Shown here one piece after another: positions 25,954 through 36,586 of a DNA stretch of 64,000 nucleotides. The DNA is from Polaromonas sp. (GTDB taxonomy: Bacteria > Pseudomonadota > Gammaproteobacteria > Burkholderiales > Burkholderiaceae_C): positions 1 to 64,000 of the forward strand of contig JAURWY010000032.1 of assembly GCA_030654695.1 (NCBI GenBank). Reading direction: 5' to 3'. The position numbers and the translations under genes were made by a program. Within the stretch, counting starts at the first letter, position 1, and each line of letters begins with the position of its first letter. A model generated the notes under the pieces. The model was not told the origin of the DNA and did no database searches. It saw only the letters and a program-made list of their open reading frames with translations.

Positions 25954-27194
25954 AGTCGGCCTCCCCGCATCAGTACGCGATTTTCATAGTCGATACGCAG
26001 CACCACGGCCAAGGCCACGAGGTTCATGAGAATGGCTGATCCGCCGTAACTCATCAAAGGCAAGGTCAGGCCCTTGGTTGGCAAAGCGCCTAGGTTCACA
26101 CCCATGTTGATGAAGGCCTGAAAGCCGATCCAAATGCCAACCCCTTGCGCTACCAGTCCCGCAAACAAACGATCAAGCGCAATCGACTGCCGTCCGATGT
26201 GGATGATGCGGCGTGTCAGCCACAAGAACAGCCCGAGCAAAACAGCCACACCGAGGAAACCGAATTCTTCGCCAATCACGGCCAGCAAGAAGTCGGTGTG
26301 CGCTTCTGGCAACCAATGCAGTTTCTCGACGCTGCCACCCAAGCCGACGCCAAAAAATTCACCCCGTCCAAACGCAATCAACGAATGCGTCAACTGGTAA
26401 CCCTTGCCGAGCGCGTGTTTGGCATCCCACGGATCGAGATAGGCAAAAATTCGGTCCCGCCGCCACTCGCTCATGGCCACCATCAGGGCAAAAGCGATGA
26501 CGACGACGGCGGCAATGGCAAAGAACATGCGGGCGTTGACGCCGCCCAAAAAGAGAATGCCCATGGCAATGACCGAGATCACCATGAAAGCGCCCATGTC
26601 TGGCTCAGCCAACAGCAACACGCCGACCACACCGACGGCTGCAGCCATCGGCAATACAGCGCGGAAGAAACGTTCCTTCACGTCCATCTTGCGGACCATG
26701 TAATCGGCGGCATAAATCAAGACGGCAAACTTGGCCAACTCAGAAGGCTGGAAATTCATGAATCCCAGCGAGATCCAGCGCCGCGCACCATTCACGCCCT
26801 TACCGATGAACGGCAACAACACCAGACACAACAACACCAAGGAGCCGATGAACAGCCACGGTGCAAATTTTTCCCAGGCCGCCAGCGGCACTTGAAATGT
26901 CGCGAAGGCCACGATCAAGGCCAAGCACACCGACAAAATGTGCCGGATCAAAAAGTGGTTGTGCGCATAGCGTGAAAACCGTGGGTTGTCAGGCATCGCG
27001 ATGGACGCTGAATACACCATGATCAAGCCCCATATCACCAACGCTAGCGTGACGCCGACCAACGCTTGGTCAAAGCCCAGCAGGCGCACCGGCGCAGAGT
27101 TGCTGATACGGTCTAGGCTGGTGCGAACAGGCAACTTTTCGTGACTGCCCTGCGGCGCACCGAACCAGCCCACCAGACGTGCGCTGATGCTCAT
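25950..27194 (-). CDS. ftsW: Septal peptidoglycan polymerase FtsW
   Basis: A 414-residue SEDS membrane protein that polymerises lipid II at the septum with FtsI. An N-terminal cytoplasmic extension of about 40 residues precedes ten membrane segments. Family motifs include [66 protein letters not shown] loop elements and [24 protein letters not shown] at the end. It is distinct from the elongation paralogue RodA earlier in the window. Overlaps murD by four bases. Confidence 0.97.
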   Translation of the reverse strand: MSISARLVGWFGAPQGSHEKLPVRTSLDRISNSAPVRLLGFDQALVGVTLALVIWGLIMVYSASIAMPDNPRFSRYAHNHFLIRHILSVCLALIVAFATFQVPLAAWEKFAPWLFIGSLVLLCLVLLPFIGKGVNGARRWISLGFMNFQPSELAKFAVLIYAADYMVRKMDVKERFFRAVLPMAAAVGVVGVLLLAEPDMGAFMVISVIAMGILFLGGVNARMFFAIAAVVVIAFALMVAMSEWRRDRIFAYLDPWDAKHALGKGYQLTHSLIAFGRGEFFGVGLGGSVEKLHWLPEAHTDFLLAVIGEEFGFLGVAVLLGLFLWLTRRIIHIGRQSIALDRLFAGLVAQGVGIWIGFQAFINMGVNLGALPTKGLTLPLMSYGGSAILMNLVALAVVLRIDYENRVLMRGGRL

Positions 27195-28762
27195 ATGACA
27201 GCCCCCGCATCCAGCGCCAGCGCTTGCACAGCATCACAAAACATCTGCGCACGGTGACCGTAGTTGTCAAACATGTCGAAGCTCGCGCAGGCCGGCGACA
27301 TCAGCACGGCGTCGCCGGCTTGCGCCACGCTGGCCGCGAGATCAACGGCGTCGGCCATCGAGTCAGCCGCCAGCATGTCCACCCCGGTGCATTCAAGCGC
27401 GGCTTGAATCAAAGGTGCGTCACGGCCAATCAACACCACGGCGCGCGCATAGCGCGCCACCGGCTCGGCCAGCGGGTTGAAGTCTTGGCCCTTGCCTTCG
27501 CCACCCAAAATCAACACCAAGCGGCGGTCTGGGCCCAAGCCATTCAGGGCTGCAACGGTGGCACCGACGTTGGTGCCTTTGCTGTCGTCAAAGTACTCAA
27601 CGTCATTGACCACGGCGACCGACTCGAGTCGGTGCGGCTCACCGCGGTAGTCACGCAGCCCATGCAACAGCGGTGCCATGGTGCAGCCGATAGCGTTGGC
27701 CAAGCCCAAGGCAGCCAGCGCGTTGGTCGCATTGTGACGACCGCGAATATGCAAGGCATCGACCGGCATCAAGCGCTGCACATAAATAGGAATTTCCTCG
27801 TCACGCCGGCGCTTGATGGTTTCGTCGGCTTCTGCCGCACGCACCAACCAAGCCATGCCGTTGACGGTTTCAATGCCGTAGTCGCCTGGACGTCGCGGCA
27901 CATCGCCACCAAAAGTCAGCACATCGCGCAGTTGTTTGCCCTTGACCAGCGCTGGCACAACGGCCATGACCAGCGGGTCGTCGCGGTTCAGCAGCATGAC
28001 ACCGCTGTGGCCGTAAATGGCAGACTTTGCCCGCACATACGCGTCCATGGATCCGTGCCAGTCGAGGTGGTCTTGGCTGATGTTCAACACCGTTGCCACG
28101 CTCGGCTCAAAGCCAGTGACTTCATCCAACTGAAAGCTCGACAGCTCCAGCACCCACACATCCGGCAAGGCGTCGGTGTCGATGCAGGTCTGCAAGGTGT
28201 CCAGTAATGTGGGGCCAATATTCCCCGCCACCGCGACTCTTTTGCCGGCGCGCTGCAGCAGCTGCCCGGTCAACGAGGTGACGGTTGTTTTGCCATTGGT
28301 GCCAGTGATGGCGATCACTTTCGGCTGATAAGCGCGCTTCGGGGCGGGCTCTACAGGCAGCTCGGCTGGTGACTCAGAGTCGTCTTCTGTTTCGGCCGTT
28401 GGCGCTTCTGTTTCTACTTCTGCAAGCGCTCGCAGTGCTTCAGCGAACAAAGTGAGTTCATTGCCTACGGCCACGCCCTGCTCTTTGGCGGCTTGCAGCA
28501 CAGGGGCGATCTCTGCAGGCGACAAACCGGGGCTGCGCAATACCAAATCGAAGTGCTCGCCGCGACCCATCAGCGCCGAGAAATCACCGGCTATAAATGT
28601 CACGGCTGGCCACTCTTTCTGCAAGGTGGCCAACTGCGGCGGTGCTACCCGGGTGTCGGCCACCGTCACTAGGCTGCCACGACGCGCGCACCAACGTGCC
28701 AATGCCAAGCCGGACAAGCCGAGCCCTAGCACCAAGACATGTTGATTCGCCAGTTTTTTCAT
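27191..28762 (-). CDS. murD: UDP-MurNAc-L-alanine-D-glutamate ligase
   Basis: A 523-residue Mur ligase that adds D-Glu. [18 protein letters not shown] begins the UDP-binding domain, [21 protein letters not shown] is the ATP loop, [15 protein letters not shown] follows, and [20 protein letters not shown] is the typical C-terminal motif. It is about 80 residues longer than E. coli MurD, mostly from an acidic low-complexity insert ([20 protein letters not shown]) just before the ATP loop and a longer loop around [14 protein letters not shown]. The ATG overlaps the mraY stop by four bases; a longer upstream reading would lie inside mraY. Confidence 0.97.
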   Translation of the reverse strand: MKKLANQHVLVLGLGLSGLALARWCARRGSLVTVADTRVAPPQLATLQKEWPAVTFIAGDFSALMGRGEHFDLVLRSPGLSPAEIAPVLQAAKEQGVAVGNELTLFAEALRALAEVETEAPTAETEDDSESPAELPVEPAPKRAYQPKVIAITGTNGKTTVTSLTGQLLQRAGKRVAVAGNIGPTLLDTLQTCIDTDALPDVWVLELSSFQLDEVTGFEPSVATVLNISQDHLDWHGSMDAYVRAKSAIYGHSGVMLLNRDDPLVMAVVPALVKGKQLRDVLTFGGDVPRRPGDYGIETVNGMAWLVRAAEADETIKRRRDEEIPIYVQRLMPVDALHIRGRHNATNALAALGLANAIGCTMAPLLHGLRDYRGEPHRLESVAVVNDVEYFDDSKGTNVGATVAALNGLGPDRRLVLILGGEGKGQDFNPLAEPVARYARAVVLIGRDAPLIQAALECTGVDMLAADSMADAVDLAASVAQAGDAVLMSPACASFDMFDNYGHRAQMFCDAVQALALDAGAVI

Positions 28763-29937
28763 CGCAGTTTCAGGGTCGACAAACCGACCAGACAGAGCAG
28801 CATGGTGATGATCCAGAAGCGCACCACCACTTGCGTTTCTTTCCAACCGCTTTTCTCAAAATGATGGTGCAGTGGCGCCATCTTCAAGATGCGCCGGCCG
28901 GTGCCATATTTGCGTTTGGTGTATTTGAAATAGGTCACCTGCAGCATGACCGACAAAGCTTCGACCACGAAGATGCCGCCCATGATGGCCAGCACGATTT
29001 CTTGTCGCACGATGACGGCAATGGTGCCCAGTGCAGCGCCGAGCGCCAGTGCACCGACATCGCCCATGAAGACCTGCGCCGGATGGGTGTTGAACCACAA
29101 AAATGCCAAGCCAGCGCCGGCCATGGCGGCGCAAAAAATCAGCAACTCACCGGCGCCTGAGATGTAGGGGAAAAACAGGTACTTGGAATAAACCGAGCTA
29201 CCCGTCACGTAAGCAAATATCCCCAACGCCGAACCCACCATCACGACCGGCATGATGGCCAAGCCATCGAGTCCGTCAGTCAGATTCACGGCGTTGCTCG
29301 AACCCACGATCACCAAGTAGGTGAGGATGACAAAACCGAGCACACCCAAGGGGTAGCTGACCTGCTTGAAGAAGGGCAGCAACAAGCCGGCCTGCGGCGG
29401 CAGGCTGACATCAAAACCCGACTGAACCCAATTCACGAACAACTCGAACACGCGCAGGTTCGAGCTTTCTGAAATGCTGAACACCAGGTACAGCGCTGCG
29501 AGCAGGCCAATCAATGATTGCCAAAGGTATTTGTCGCGTGAACGCATGCCTTCGGGGTCTTTGTTGACTACTTTTTTCCAGTCATCGACCCAGCCGATGG
29601 CGCCAAAACCCAGCATCACCACCAGCACGATCCAGACAAAGCGGTTGCTCAAATCTGCCCACAGCAAGGTCGAGATGGCAATCGCCAGCAGAATCAACAC
29701 GCCGCCCATGGTGGGTGTGCCACTTTTACTCAAGTGCGTTTGCATGGCGTACTCGCGGATCGGCTGGCCGATCTTCAACTCGGTCAATCGACGAATGACG
29801 ATCGGGCCGGCGATCAAGCCAATCAACAAGGCCGTGAGTGCGGCCATGACGGCGCGCAAGGTCAGGTATTGGAAAACCCGGAAAAACCCGAATTCGGGCG
29901 ACAGGGTTTGCAACCACTGAGCCAGACTTAAGAACAT
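28759..29937 (-). CDS. mraY: Phospho-MurNAc-pentapeptide translocase
   Basis: A 392-residue polytopic enzyme transferring phospho-MurNAc-pentapeptide to undecaprenyl phosphate to give lipid I. The catalytic motifs are intact: [12 protein letters not shown] with the DD pair, [11 protein letters not shown] with the nucleophile Asp, and the His-rich [23 protein letters not shown]. About ten membrane helices are visible. The gene overlaps murF by 10 bases and murD by 4. Length is slightly above the E. coli enzyme (360), a common state in Burkholderiales. Confidence 0.98.
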   Translation of the reverse strand: MFLSLAQWLQTLSPEFGFFRVFQYLTLRAVMAALTALLIGLIAGPIVIRRLTELKIGQPIREYAMQTHLSKSGTPTMGGVLILLAIAISTLLWADLSNRFVWIVLVVMLGFGAIGWVDDWKKVVNKDPEGMRSRDKYLWQSLIGLLAALYLVFSISESSNLRVFELFVNWVQSGFDVSLPPQAGLLLPFFKQVSYPLGVLGFVILTYLVIVGSSNAVNLTDGLDGLAIMPVVMVGSALGIFAYVTGSSVYSKYLFFPYISGAGELLIFCAAMAGAGLAFLWFNTHPAQVFMGDVGALALGAALGTIAVIVRQEIVLAIMGGIFVVEALSVMLQVTYFKYTKRKYGTGRRILKMAPLHHHFEKSGWKETQVVVRFWIITMLLCLVGLSTLKLR

Positions 29938-31316
29938 GTGTTCTCCTTTGTGTTGGCCATGGCTTGTTTTGAAATCGCTTCGACCACGCGCTCCATCTTC
30001 ATGAAGCGGGAGCCTTTGATCAACACGCTGGCACAGCTGGGCACAGCGCGCTGGACGTCAGCCAGCAATTCGTCAAAGACGCCGTGATGCCGGGCGCCCG
30101 GGAAAGCCTGTGCGGCGTGGCGCGTCAGCTCGCCGGTGCAGACCAGCTGGTCAATCCCGCGTTGCAGCGCATGGCCGCCTATCTCTGAGTGAAATTCTGG
30201 ACCCCGGTCGCCCACTTCGCCCATATCGCCCAGCACCAGCAAACGCGGCGCCGGCAATTCGGCCAGCACATCGATGGCGGCGCGAACGGAGTCAGGATTC
30301 GCGTTGTAGCTGTCGTCAATCAAGATCAGCGAGCGGCCGTTCAGTGTCAGCGGCAATGCGCGTGAACGGCCTTTGACTGGGGCAAAGGCTGTGAGGCCTG
30401 ATGCAATGGCGCTCATCGGTACGCCAGCGGCCAAAGCGCAAGCGGTCGCGGCCAAGGCGTTTTTCACGTTGTGGCGGCCGGCCACATTCAAGGCAAAAGT
30501 CATGGGGCCGAGCGGCGTCTGCGCATTGACTTGCCAAAGCATGCCGGTCCATTCGGCTGTGGCCGTCACGTCGGCTTGACCGACCAGCGCAAAGGTCATG
30601 ACCCGACGCGTTCCAGCCAATGTTTGCCACAGCGGCGTGTACTCATCATCAGCTGGGAAGACGGCGACACCGTCTGCTGGCAGCGCACTCAGCACGGCAC
30701 CGTTTTCACGCGCCACGGCTTCAACGCTCGCCATGAATTCGAGGTGCTCGCGCTGCGCGTTGTTGATGAGCGCCACTGTCGGCTGCGTCATGGCGGCCAA
30801 GCCGGCGATTTCGCCCGGATGATTCATGCCCAACTCGACCACACCGGCGGCGTGACTGGCGCGCAAACGCAGCAAGGTCAAGGGCACGCCGATGTCGTTG
30901 TTGAAATTACCTTCGGTGGCAAAGGCTTGCTCGCCTTTAAATGCATGCAAGATCGACGCGATCATTTGCGTCACGGTGGTCTTGCCATTGCTGCCAGTGA
31001 CTGCGATCAAAGGCAGCGAAAACTGTGCACGCCAACCGGCCGCCAATTGGCCCAAGGCAACTTTAGCGTCAGGCACTTGCAGGCCCGACAAGCCGGCGTC
31101 CGCCAAACCACGCTCAGCCAGCGCAGCGACAGCACCGTGAGATGCCGCTTGGCTTAAAAATTCATGCGCATCAAAGCGCTCACCCTTGAGCGCCACAAAC
31201 AAATCACCGGCACGCAAGCTGCGGGTGTCGGTGTGAACGCGCGAAAAACGCACAGACGCCTCCCCCACCAATGTCGCCATCGGCAGAAATTGCTGAGCCT
31301 GGGCCAAGGTCATCAT
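29928..31316 (-). CDS. murF: UDP-MurNAc-tripeptide-D-alanyl-D-alanine ligase
   Basis: A 462-residue Mur ligase that joins D-Ala-D-Ala (from Ddl) to the tripeptide. [30 protein letters not shown] is the N-terminal substrate domain. The ATP loop is [32 protein letters not shown] and [20 protein letters not shown] follow. Two ATG codons in tandem (ATGATGA) overlap the murE stop; either could be the start. The order murE-murF-mraY is standard. Confidence 0.97.
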   Translation of the reverse strand: MMTLAQAQQFLPMATLVGEASVRFSRVHTDTRSLRAGDLFVALKGERFDAHEFLSQAASHGAVAALAERGLADAGLSGLQVPDAKVALGQLAAGWRAQFSLPLIAVTGSNGKTTVTQMIASILHAFKGEQAFATEGNFNNDIGVPLTLLRLRASHAAGVVELGMNHPGEIAGLAAMTQPTVALINNAQREHLEFMASVEAVARENGAVLSALPADGVAVFPADDEYTPLWQTLAGTRRVMTFALVGQADVTATAEWTGMLWQVNAQTPLGPMTFALNVAGRHNVKNALAATACALAAGVPMSAIASGLTAFAPVKGRSRALPLTLNGRSLILIDDSYNANPDSVRAAIDVLAELPAPRLLVLGDMGEVGDRGPEFHSEIGGHALQRGIDQLVCTGELTRHAAQAFPGARHHGVFDELLADVQRAVPSCASVLIKGSRFMKMERVVEAISKQAMANTKENTCS

Positions 31317-32821
31317 GATGCGTGGGCGGTCCCGGTGGACGCGTTGACGGCGTAAGCGGCCAACGCGAGTTCGGCTTGGGCACGGTCTGAGAAAGGCCGT
31401 CGCACACCATGGATGTCTTGGTAGATTTCATGCCCTTTGCCGGCAATCAGCACCACGTCTTGCGGCCGAGCTTGCTGCAATGCAGCGGCAATGGCCAATG
31501 CCCGGTCAGGCTGCTGAAGAACAGCTGCAGACGCGGGCATGCCCGCCAGAATTTGCGCGATGATGTCGCTCGCTTTTTCGCTGCGCGGGTTGTCACTGGT
31601 CAGCACTGTGTAGTCTGCATAGCGGCTGGCAACAGCGCCCATCAAGGGCCGCTTGCTGATGTCGCGGTCACCGCCGCAGCCAAACAGGCACCAGAGTTTG
31701 CCACCGCGGCTTTGCGCTTGCGGCTTGAGCGCTTGCAGCGTTTTCTCCAGCGCGTCTGGCGTGTGCGCGTAGTCAATCACCACCAAAGGTGCGGCTTCTG
31801 CTGACAGCGTTTCCATCCGGCCCGGCACTGGGCTCAGGCTGGCGCCAACAGCGGCAATCGCCTCCAAAGGCAAACCCAGACTGCGCAGCGCAGCGATCAC
31901 ACCCAGCAGATTGGAGACGTTGAATTCACCGACGACGGGGGCCGACACCTGGCACACCGTCTCGCCTTCCGCCACTTCAAAACTCAAAGAGTCGATGCCG
32001 TACTGAATCGAACGCGCCATCAGCCGGGCTGGGCCGGTGCATGAAACCGTCCAAAGATCGAGTTTCTCGGTGGCCAACACAGTTGCCAATTCAGCCCCGC
32101 GCGCATCGTCAATATTCACCACTGCGGCTTGCAGACCTGGCCAGTAGAAAAGCTGCTCTTTAGCCGCCCAATAGGCCGCCATGGTGCCGTGGTAGTCGAG
32201 GTGGTCTTGCGTGAAGTTGGTGAAGATGGCGGTGTGTATCTGCGTCGCATCCAGTCGGCGCTCCTCCATGCCAATCGACGAGGCCTCAACAGCACAAGCC
32301 ACAAAACCTTCGTCCACCAAACAGCGCAATTGCTCCTGAAACAACACCGGGTCAGGTGTTGTCAGACCATTGAAAACCAGCGCGCCCGGCTCACCAATGC
32401 CCAAGGTGCCAACCACCGCACAGTGCTGACCGAGTTGACTCAGCGCTTCAGCCATCCACCAGGCCGTGGACGTCTTGCCATTGGTGCCCGTCACCGCCAC
32501 CACGGACAACTCCAGACTTGGCTCGGCAAAGAAGGCGGCAGCAATTGGTGCCGCCGCACTTTTGAGGCCTGCATAAGTCGCCACCCTTGTGTCGTCCGTC
32601 AGCTGTGCGCCCTCGGCTTCGACCAGACACGCTGTTGCACCGGCAGCCAGCACGTCCGGCACAAAACGCCGCGCGTCGTTGGCAGCACCTGGCCAGGCCA
32701 AAAAGCCATCGCCAGGCTTGACGCGCCGACTGTCCGCGACCAAGGTCCCACTGACGTTCTGCCGCAACCAGCTAGCAGCCTCTTTGGGGGATGTCAGCGC
32801 TTTGTGTTTGTGAGTGTTCAA
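31313..32821 (-). CDS. murE: UDP-MurNAc-L-alanyl-D-glutamate:meso-DAP ligase
   Basis: A 502-residue Mur ligase adding the third residue. The DNPRSEKASDII motif identifies it as the meso-diaminopimelate enzyme, consistent with dapF in this window. VVAVTGTNGKTSTAWWMAEAL is the ATP loop, and DYAHTPDALEKTLQAL is the third-domain motif. The start codon is TTG, overlapping the ftsI stop as TTGA, with a good GAGGAG site upstream; there is no suitable ATG nearby. Such a start should make translation depend on ribosomes finishing ftsI. Confidence 0.96.
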   Translation of the reverse strand: MNTHKHKALTSPKEAASWLRQNVSGTLVADSRRVKPGDGFLAWPGAANDARRFVPDVLAAGATACLVEAEGAQLTDDTRVATYAGLKSAAAPIAAAFFAEPSLELSVVAVTGTNGKTSTAWWMAEALSQLGQHCAVVGTLGIGEPGALVFNGLTTPDPVLFQEQLRCLVDEGFVACAVEASSIGMEERRLDATQIHTAIFTNFTQDHLDYHGTMAAYWAAKEQLFYWPGLQAAVVNIDDARGAELATVLATEKLDLWTVSCTGPARLMARSIQYGIDSLSFEVAEGETVCQVSAPVVGEFNVSNLLGVIAALRSLGLPLEAIAAVGASLSPVPGRMETLSAEAAPLVVIDYAHTPDALEKTLQALKPQAQSRGGKLWCLFGCGGDRDISKRPLMGAVASRYADYTVLTSDNPRSEKASDIIAQILAGMPASAAVLQQPDRALAIAAALQQARPQDVVLIAGKGHEIYQDIHGVRRPFSDRAQAELALAAYAVNASTGTAHAS

Positions 32822-34551
32822 AATGACTCCTCTACGGGACTGGTAACGATCTGCGGCTTGACCGCCACATCAGGGGGCAAGCCCATCATGCGTAAGGTCT
32901 GCTGCACGGTTTCACTGAAAACAGGCGCGGCCACCACGCCGCCGTAATACTGGCCGTTGCTGGGCTCATCGACCATCACGGCAACGATGATCCGGGGGTT
33001 GTCAATCGGCGCCATGCCGGTGAACCAAGCGCGGTATTTTTTGTCTGAATAACTTTTGCCAATCAGCTTGCGTGCAGTACCGGACTTGCCGCCCACCGAG
33101 TAACCCACGGTCTGTGCGAGTTGACCGGTACCGCCAGGAGCTGCGGCCATTTGCAGCATGCGACGCACGGCATGCGCGTTGTCAGGTGAGAACACCCGGA
33201 CACCGACAGCCGGCTCGGTGCTCTTGAGCATGGTCAACGGAATGATCCGACCGTCATGAGCAAAGGCCGTGTAGGAGTGCGCCATCTGAAACAGCGAAGC
33301 CGACAGACCGTAGCCGTAAGACATCGTGGCCTGCTCCACCGGGCGCCATGTCTTCCAGGGACGCAAGCGACCGGTGACAGCGCCAGGGAACTGGATTTGC
33401 GGTTTTTGCCCGTAGCCGAGTGCGGTGTAGGTGTCCCACATTTCATTCGGACTGAGCATCTGCGCGATCTTCAGCGAACCAACGTTGCTCGACTTTTGGA
33501 TCACACCTTCGACCGTCAAGGTGCCATAGTCGTGGGTGTCCCGAATCGTGAAGCCGCCCATGGTGAAGCGGCCAGGCCCAGTGTCGATGAGGGTTTGCGG
33601 CGTCACGCGCCCGGCCTCTAAGGCCATCGCCACCGTGATCGGTTTCATGGTCGAGCCGGGCTCGAAAGTGTCCGTGATGGCCCGATTGCGCAGCTGCTCA
33701 CCGCTGAGATTTTTACGTTTGTCAGGCACATAGCTGGGGTAATTGGCCAGTGCCAGCACTTCGCCGGTCACGGCATCGAGCACCACCACACTGCCGGCCT
33801 TGGCTTTGTGAAGCAACACTGTTTCGCGCAGTTTTTGATACGCGAAGAACTGCACTTTGCTGTCGATCGACAGTTGTAAATCTTTGCCCTCGACGGGCGG
33901 CACTTGTTCACGAATGTCTTCCACCACGCGACCCAGCCGGTCTTTGATGACGCGGCGCGAGCCGGCAAGCCCGTTGAGCTCCTTGTTGAAAGTCAACTCC
34001 ATGCCTTCTTGGCCTTGGTTCTCTACATTGGCAAAGCCCACCACGTGTGCTGTCGCCTCGCCATCGGGGTACTGGCGCTTGTACTCCTTGCGCTGATAGA
34101 GACCCTTGATATTCAGCTCGGTAATTTGCTTGGCCACCGACTCGTCGACTTGCCGCTTGAGCCAGACAAACGTCTTGTCTTCGTCAGCCAACCTTTGCTC
34201 CAACGCCGCCACTGGCATCTCCAACAATCGCCCCAGTTCGGCCAATTGCGTCTTGCTCACTTCAACGTCTTCAGGAATCGCCCAAATGCTTTGCGCCGGT
34301 ATGCTTGAAGCGAGAATCAGACCGTTGCGATCCAAAATACGGCCGCGGCTGGCAGGCAGCTCCAGCGTCCGTACGAAGCGCACTTCGCCCTGACGCTGGA
34401 AAAATTCGTTGCCAAAAATCTGGATGTGCGCGGCACGTGCCGCCAGCCCCGCAAAGCCCAAAGCGATCGCCGCCACGATAAATTTGCTGCGCCAGACCGG
34501 TGTCTTGCTGGCCAGCAGCGGGCTTGAACTGTAACGAACGCTGCGACTCAT
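32818..34551 (-). CDS. ftsI: Penicillin-binding protein 3 (septal transpeptidase)
   Basis: A 577-residue class B PBP that crosslinks septal peptidoglycan with FtsW. One N-terminal membrane helix (KFIVAAIALGFAGLAARAAHI) is followed by the pedestal domain (GRILDRNGLILASS) and the transpeptidase domain. The latter has FEPGSTMKPITVAMAL (SxxK nucleophile), KSSNVGSLKIAQML (SxN) and GKSGTARKL (KSG). It overlaps ftsL upstream and murE downstream by four bases each. Confidence 0.98.
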   Translation of the reverse strand: MSRSVRYSSSPLLASKTPVWRSKFIVAAIALGFAGLAARAAHIQIFGNEFFQRQGEVRFVRTLELPASRGRILDRNGLILASSIPAQSIWAIPEDVEVSKTQLAELGRLLEMPVAALEQRLADEDKTFVWLKRQVDESVAKQITELNIKGLYQRKEYKRQYPDGEATAHVVGFANVENQGQEGMELTFNKELNGLAGSRRVIKDRLGRVVEDIREQVPPVEGKDLQLSIDSKVQFFAYQKLRETVLLHKAKAGSVVVLDAVTGEVLALANYPSYVPDKRKNLSGEQLRNRAITDTFEPGSTMKPITVAMALEAGRVTPQTLIDTGPGRFTMGGFTIRDTHDYGTLTVEGVIQKSSNVGSLKIAQMLSPNEMWDTYTALGYGQKPQIQFPGAVTGRLRPWKTWRPVEQATMSYGYGLSASLFQMAHSYTAFAHDGRIIPLTMLKSTEPAVGVRVFSPDNAHAVRRMLQMAAAPGGTGQLAQTVGYSVGGKSGTARKLIGKSYSDKKYRAWFTGMAPIDNPRIIVAVMVDEPSNGQYYGGVVAAPVFSETVQQTLRMMGLPPDVAVKPQIVTSPVEESF

Positions 34552-34841
34552 GGCTTACTCGCGGCCGTAGCGGCAGAACTGCGATCAGGCACATATTGCG
34601 TGATGGCGGCTGTGGCTGGCACCATCTGCAACTTGTCCTTGGCCAGCTTGTCGACGCGCAACGGCGTTGCTTGAGAGCGTCTTTCAGCCTGCAGTGTTTC
34701 GTTGTCGATTTCCAGCTTGCGGCCTTGCGATGTGGCTTTTTCAAGCTCGACAAAAATGCGGCGCGACTCGTATTGCGTGCGCACCAAATACAGCGCCGTT
34801 AGCATGACCGCCACCAGCAGCAACAGGTTGACGCGGGTCAA
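34548..34841 (-). CDS. ftsL: Cell division protein FtsL
   Basis: A 97-residue bitopic protein with one membrane helix ([17 protein letters not shown]) followed by a coiled coil ([33 protein letters not shown], described in parts: heptads rich in Leu and Glu). FtsL joins FtsB and FtsQ and activates FtsW-FtsI. The start is TTG, overlapping the rsmH stop as TTGA; no ATG gives a complete membrane helix. Position between rsmH and ftsI and size are as expected. Confidence 0.93.
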   Translation of the reverse strand: MTRVNLLLLVAVMLTALYLVRTQYESRRIFVELEKATSQGRKLEIDNETLQAERRSQATPLRVDKLAKDKLQMVPATAAITQYVPDRSSAATAASKP

Positions 34842-35755
34842 GCGACCACCTCGGTGCGTTCAGCCACGCGCATCACCGCGCTGCGTGAGCGTGGGTTGCC
34901 AGAGACTTCAGCTTCTGATGGCTTGACACGGCGCAGCGCGTTGAGCTTCATCGCCTTGGGCTCAGCAAACGGCATGCGGCGATCAAACACCTCGCGCGAA
35001 TGCTCAGCGATGAACTGCTTGACGATGCGGTCTTCGAGCGAATGAAAACTGATCACCACCAAACGTCCTCCAGGCTGTAAAACTTTTAACGAGGCGACTA
35101 GCGCCTGTTGCAACTCTTCAAGCTCGGCATTGATGAAAATCCGAAAAGCTTGAAATGTGCGCGTTGCAGGATCCTTACCCGGCTCGCGGGTTTTGACCGC
35201 GCTAGCCACGACTTCGGCCAATTCAGCGGTGCTCCCAAGCGGGCCCCGTTCGTTGCGCCAACGATCAATCGCCTTTGCAACCTGCCCAGCAAACCGTTCT
35301 TCGCCGTATTCACGTATGACCTCCGTCATGCTTTCTATAGATGCATCGGCCAGCCACTCGGCCACGCTCTGGCCACGGGTGGTGTCCATGCGCATGTCGA
35401 GCGGCCCATTGCCGCGAAAGGAAAAACCGCGTGCCGCGTTGTCGATCTGCGGCGAACTCACACCCAGATCCATCAAAATCCCGCTGGCACTGCTGGCAGA
35501 CAACTCGCCCAAATGGCTGAAGCCCTCGTGGCGAATGCTGAAGCGCGGATCGTTGATCGTGGCCGCCTCGGCAATCGCATCCAAGTCTTTGTCGAAAGCT
35601 GTCAGCCGACCTTGCGGCGACAGCTTCGAGAGAATCAAGCGTGAGTGACCGCCGCGCCCAAAGGTCGCGTCGATGTAATGTCCGTCCGGGTTGATCTGCA
35701 GCGCGTCGACTGCTTCGTTCAACAAGACGGTGCGGTGTGTCCATGTGTCTTGCAC
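34838..35755 (-). CDS. rsmH: 16S rRNA (cytosine-1402-N4)-methyltransferase
   Basis: A 305-residue SAM-dependent methyltransferase (MraW) that methylates C1402 of 16S r[35 protein letters not shown] is the N-terminal signature with the SAM loop. [30 protein letters not shown] and [19 protein letters not shown] follow. The start codon is GTG, 9 bases after the mraZ stop. No competing ATG in frame gives the conserved N-terminus. Confidence 0.97.
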   Translation of the reverse strand: MQDTWTHRTVLLNEAVDALQINPDGHYIDATFGRGGHSRLILSKLSPQGRLTAFDKDLDAIAEAATINDPRFSIRHEGFSHLGELSASSASGILMDLGVSSPQIDNAARGFSFRGNGPLDMRMDTTRGQSVAEWLADASIESMTEVIREYGEERFAGQVAKAIDRWRNERGPLGSTAELAEVVASAVKTREPGKDPATRTFQAFRIFINAELEELQQALVASLKVLQPGGRLVVISFHSLEDRIVKQFIAEHSREVFDRRMPFAEPKAMKLNALRRVKPSEAEVSGNPRSRSAVMRVAERTEVVA

Positions 35756-35764
35756 CGTGATCTT

Positions 35765-36193
35765 TCAGAACGAAAAGTCCTTGAAGACGTCGGGCATTTC
35801 GCCCTTCATCTGCTCAGCCTCTTGAGCGGCATAAGTGCTGGCATCCCACAACTCAAAGTAGCTACCCATGCCGAGCAGCACCGTGTCCTTGCTGATGCCG
35901 GCAGCAGCCCGCAGTTCAGGCGAGACCAGCACGCGACCGGTGGCATCGAGCTCCACATCCATGGCGTTGCCAAGAAAAATACGCTTCCACCACTGCGCCT
36001 GCATTGGCAGGGAAGCGATCCGCTCGCGGAATTTTTCCCACTCGTTGCGCGGGAAAATCATCAGGCAACCGTGCGGGTGTTTGGTGATGGTGAGCTGGCT
36101 TGCGGCGGTGGCGCTCAGCACGTCACGATACCGGGTCGGCACGGACAGCCGACCTTTAGCATCGAGAACAATGGAAGACGCACCTTGGAACAC
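35765..36193 (-). CDS. mraZ: Division/cell-wall cluster regulator MraZ
   Basis: A 142-residue AbrB-like protein made of two SpoVT-type repeats, each with the DxxGR signature: [15 protein letters not shown] near residue 11 and [14 protein letters not shown] near 87. MraZ forms rings that bind spaced repeats ahead of its own gene and represses the dcw operon. Here a perfect 10-bp-periodic array lies 17-51 bases upstream. The start codon is GTG (GTG TTC CAA), matching the usual MFQG start. Confidence 0.96.
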   Translation of the reverse strand: MFQGASSIVLDAKGRLSVPTRYRDVLSATAASQLTITKHPHGCLMIFPRNEWEKFRERIASLPMQAQWWKRIFLGNAMDVELDATGRVLVSPELRAAAGISKDTVLLGMGSYFELWDASTYAAQEAEQMKGEMPDVFKDFSF

Positions 36194-36209
36194 TTGCTCA
36201 GCCCTTTAA

Positions 36210-36244
36210 AACACTTTTCACCACAAAACTGCACTTTTCACCAC
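36210..36244 (-). promoter_or_regulatory. MraZ-binding repeat array
   Basis: On the minus strand the elements GTGGT, GTGCA, GTGGT and GTGTT recur every 10 bases, separated by five-base A/T-rich spacers (GAAAA, GTTTT, GAAAA). This matches the layout known for MraZ boxes, a short G-rich repeat with 5-base spacers that places each site on the same DNA face. It begins 17 bases upstream of the mraZ start codon. Confidence 0.75.
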
Positions 36245-36270
36245 TTTATCAGGAATATCGCCCGAAGCAA
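36243..36270 (-). promoter_or_regulatory. Predicted dcw promoter
   Basis: On the minus strand TTGCTT (36270-36265), a 16-base spacer and TAAAGT (36248-36243) form a weak sigma-70 promoter whose -10 element touches the first MraZ repeat, so MraZ binding would cover the start site. The remaining 310 bases up to dksA are AT-richer than average and show nothing else I can support. Confidence 0.4.
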
Positions 36271-36586
36271 GTGGCTTTAAAGAATAATTTTCAATGAAAT
36301 CAAGGACTTAGAGCGGTTTTAGCAGGCTACATGCAGATAAAAGTTGTTCTAAATTAAGCACTTAGCGAAGGCTGTGAAAGTGCTTTCTCAGGGATTTCAG
36401 ACCATGACCGCCCGTGACAAAAAGTTGCCAAGGCAGGTTGGTTTTGGTTTGGAGTCAAGGCGATCACGGCGGCCGACCCATCGGGTGGTGCGTGACATCG
36501 CGGGAGTCAAGACCCTGCTGGGTCCATCAACCAACCGCCATGCGCAAGTTGAGTGCGATGGACGGCTGGAGATTGATCGTCAGTGC

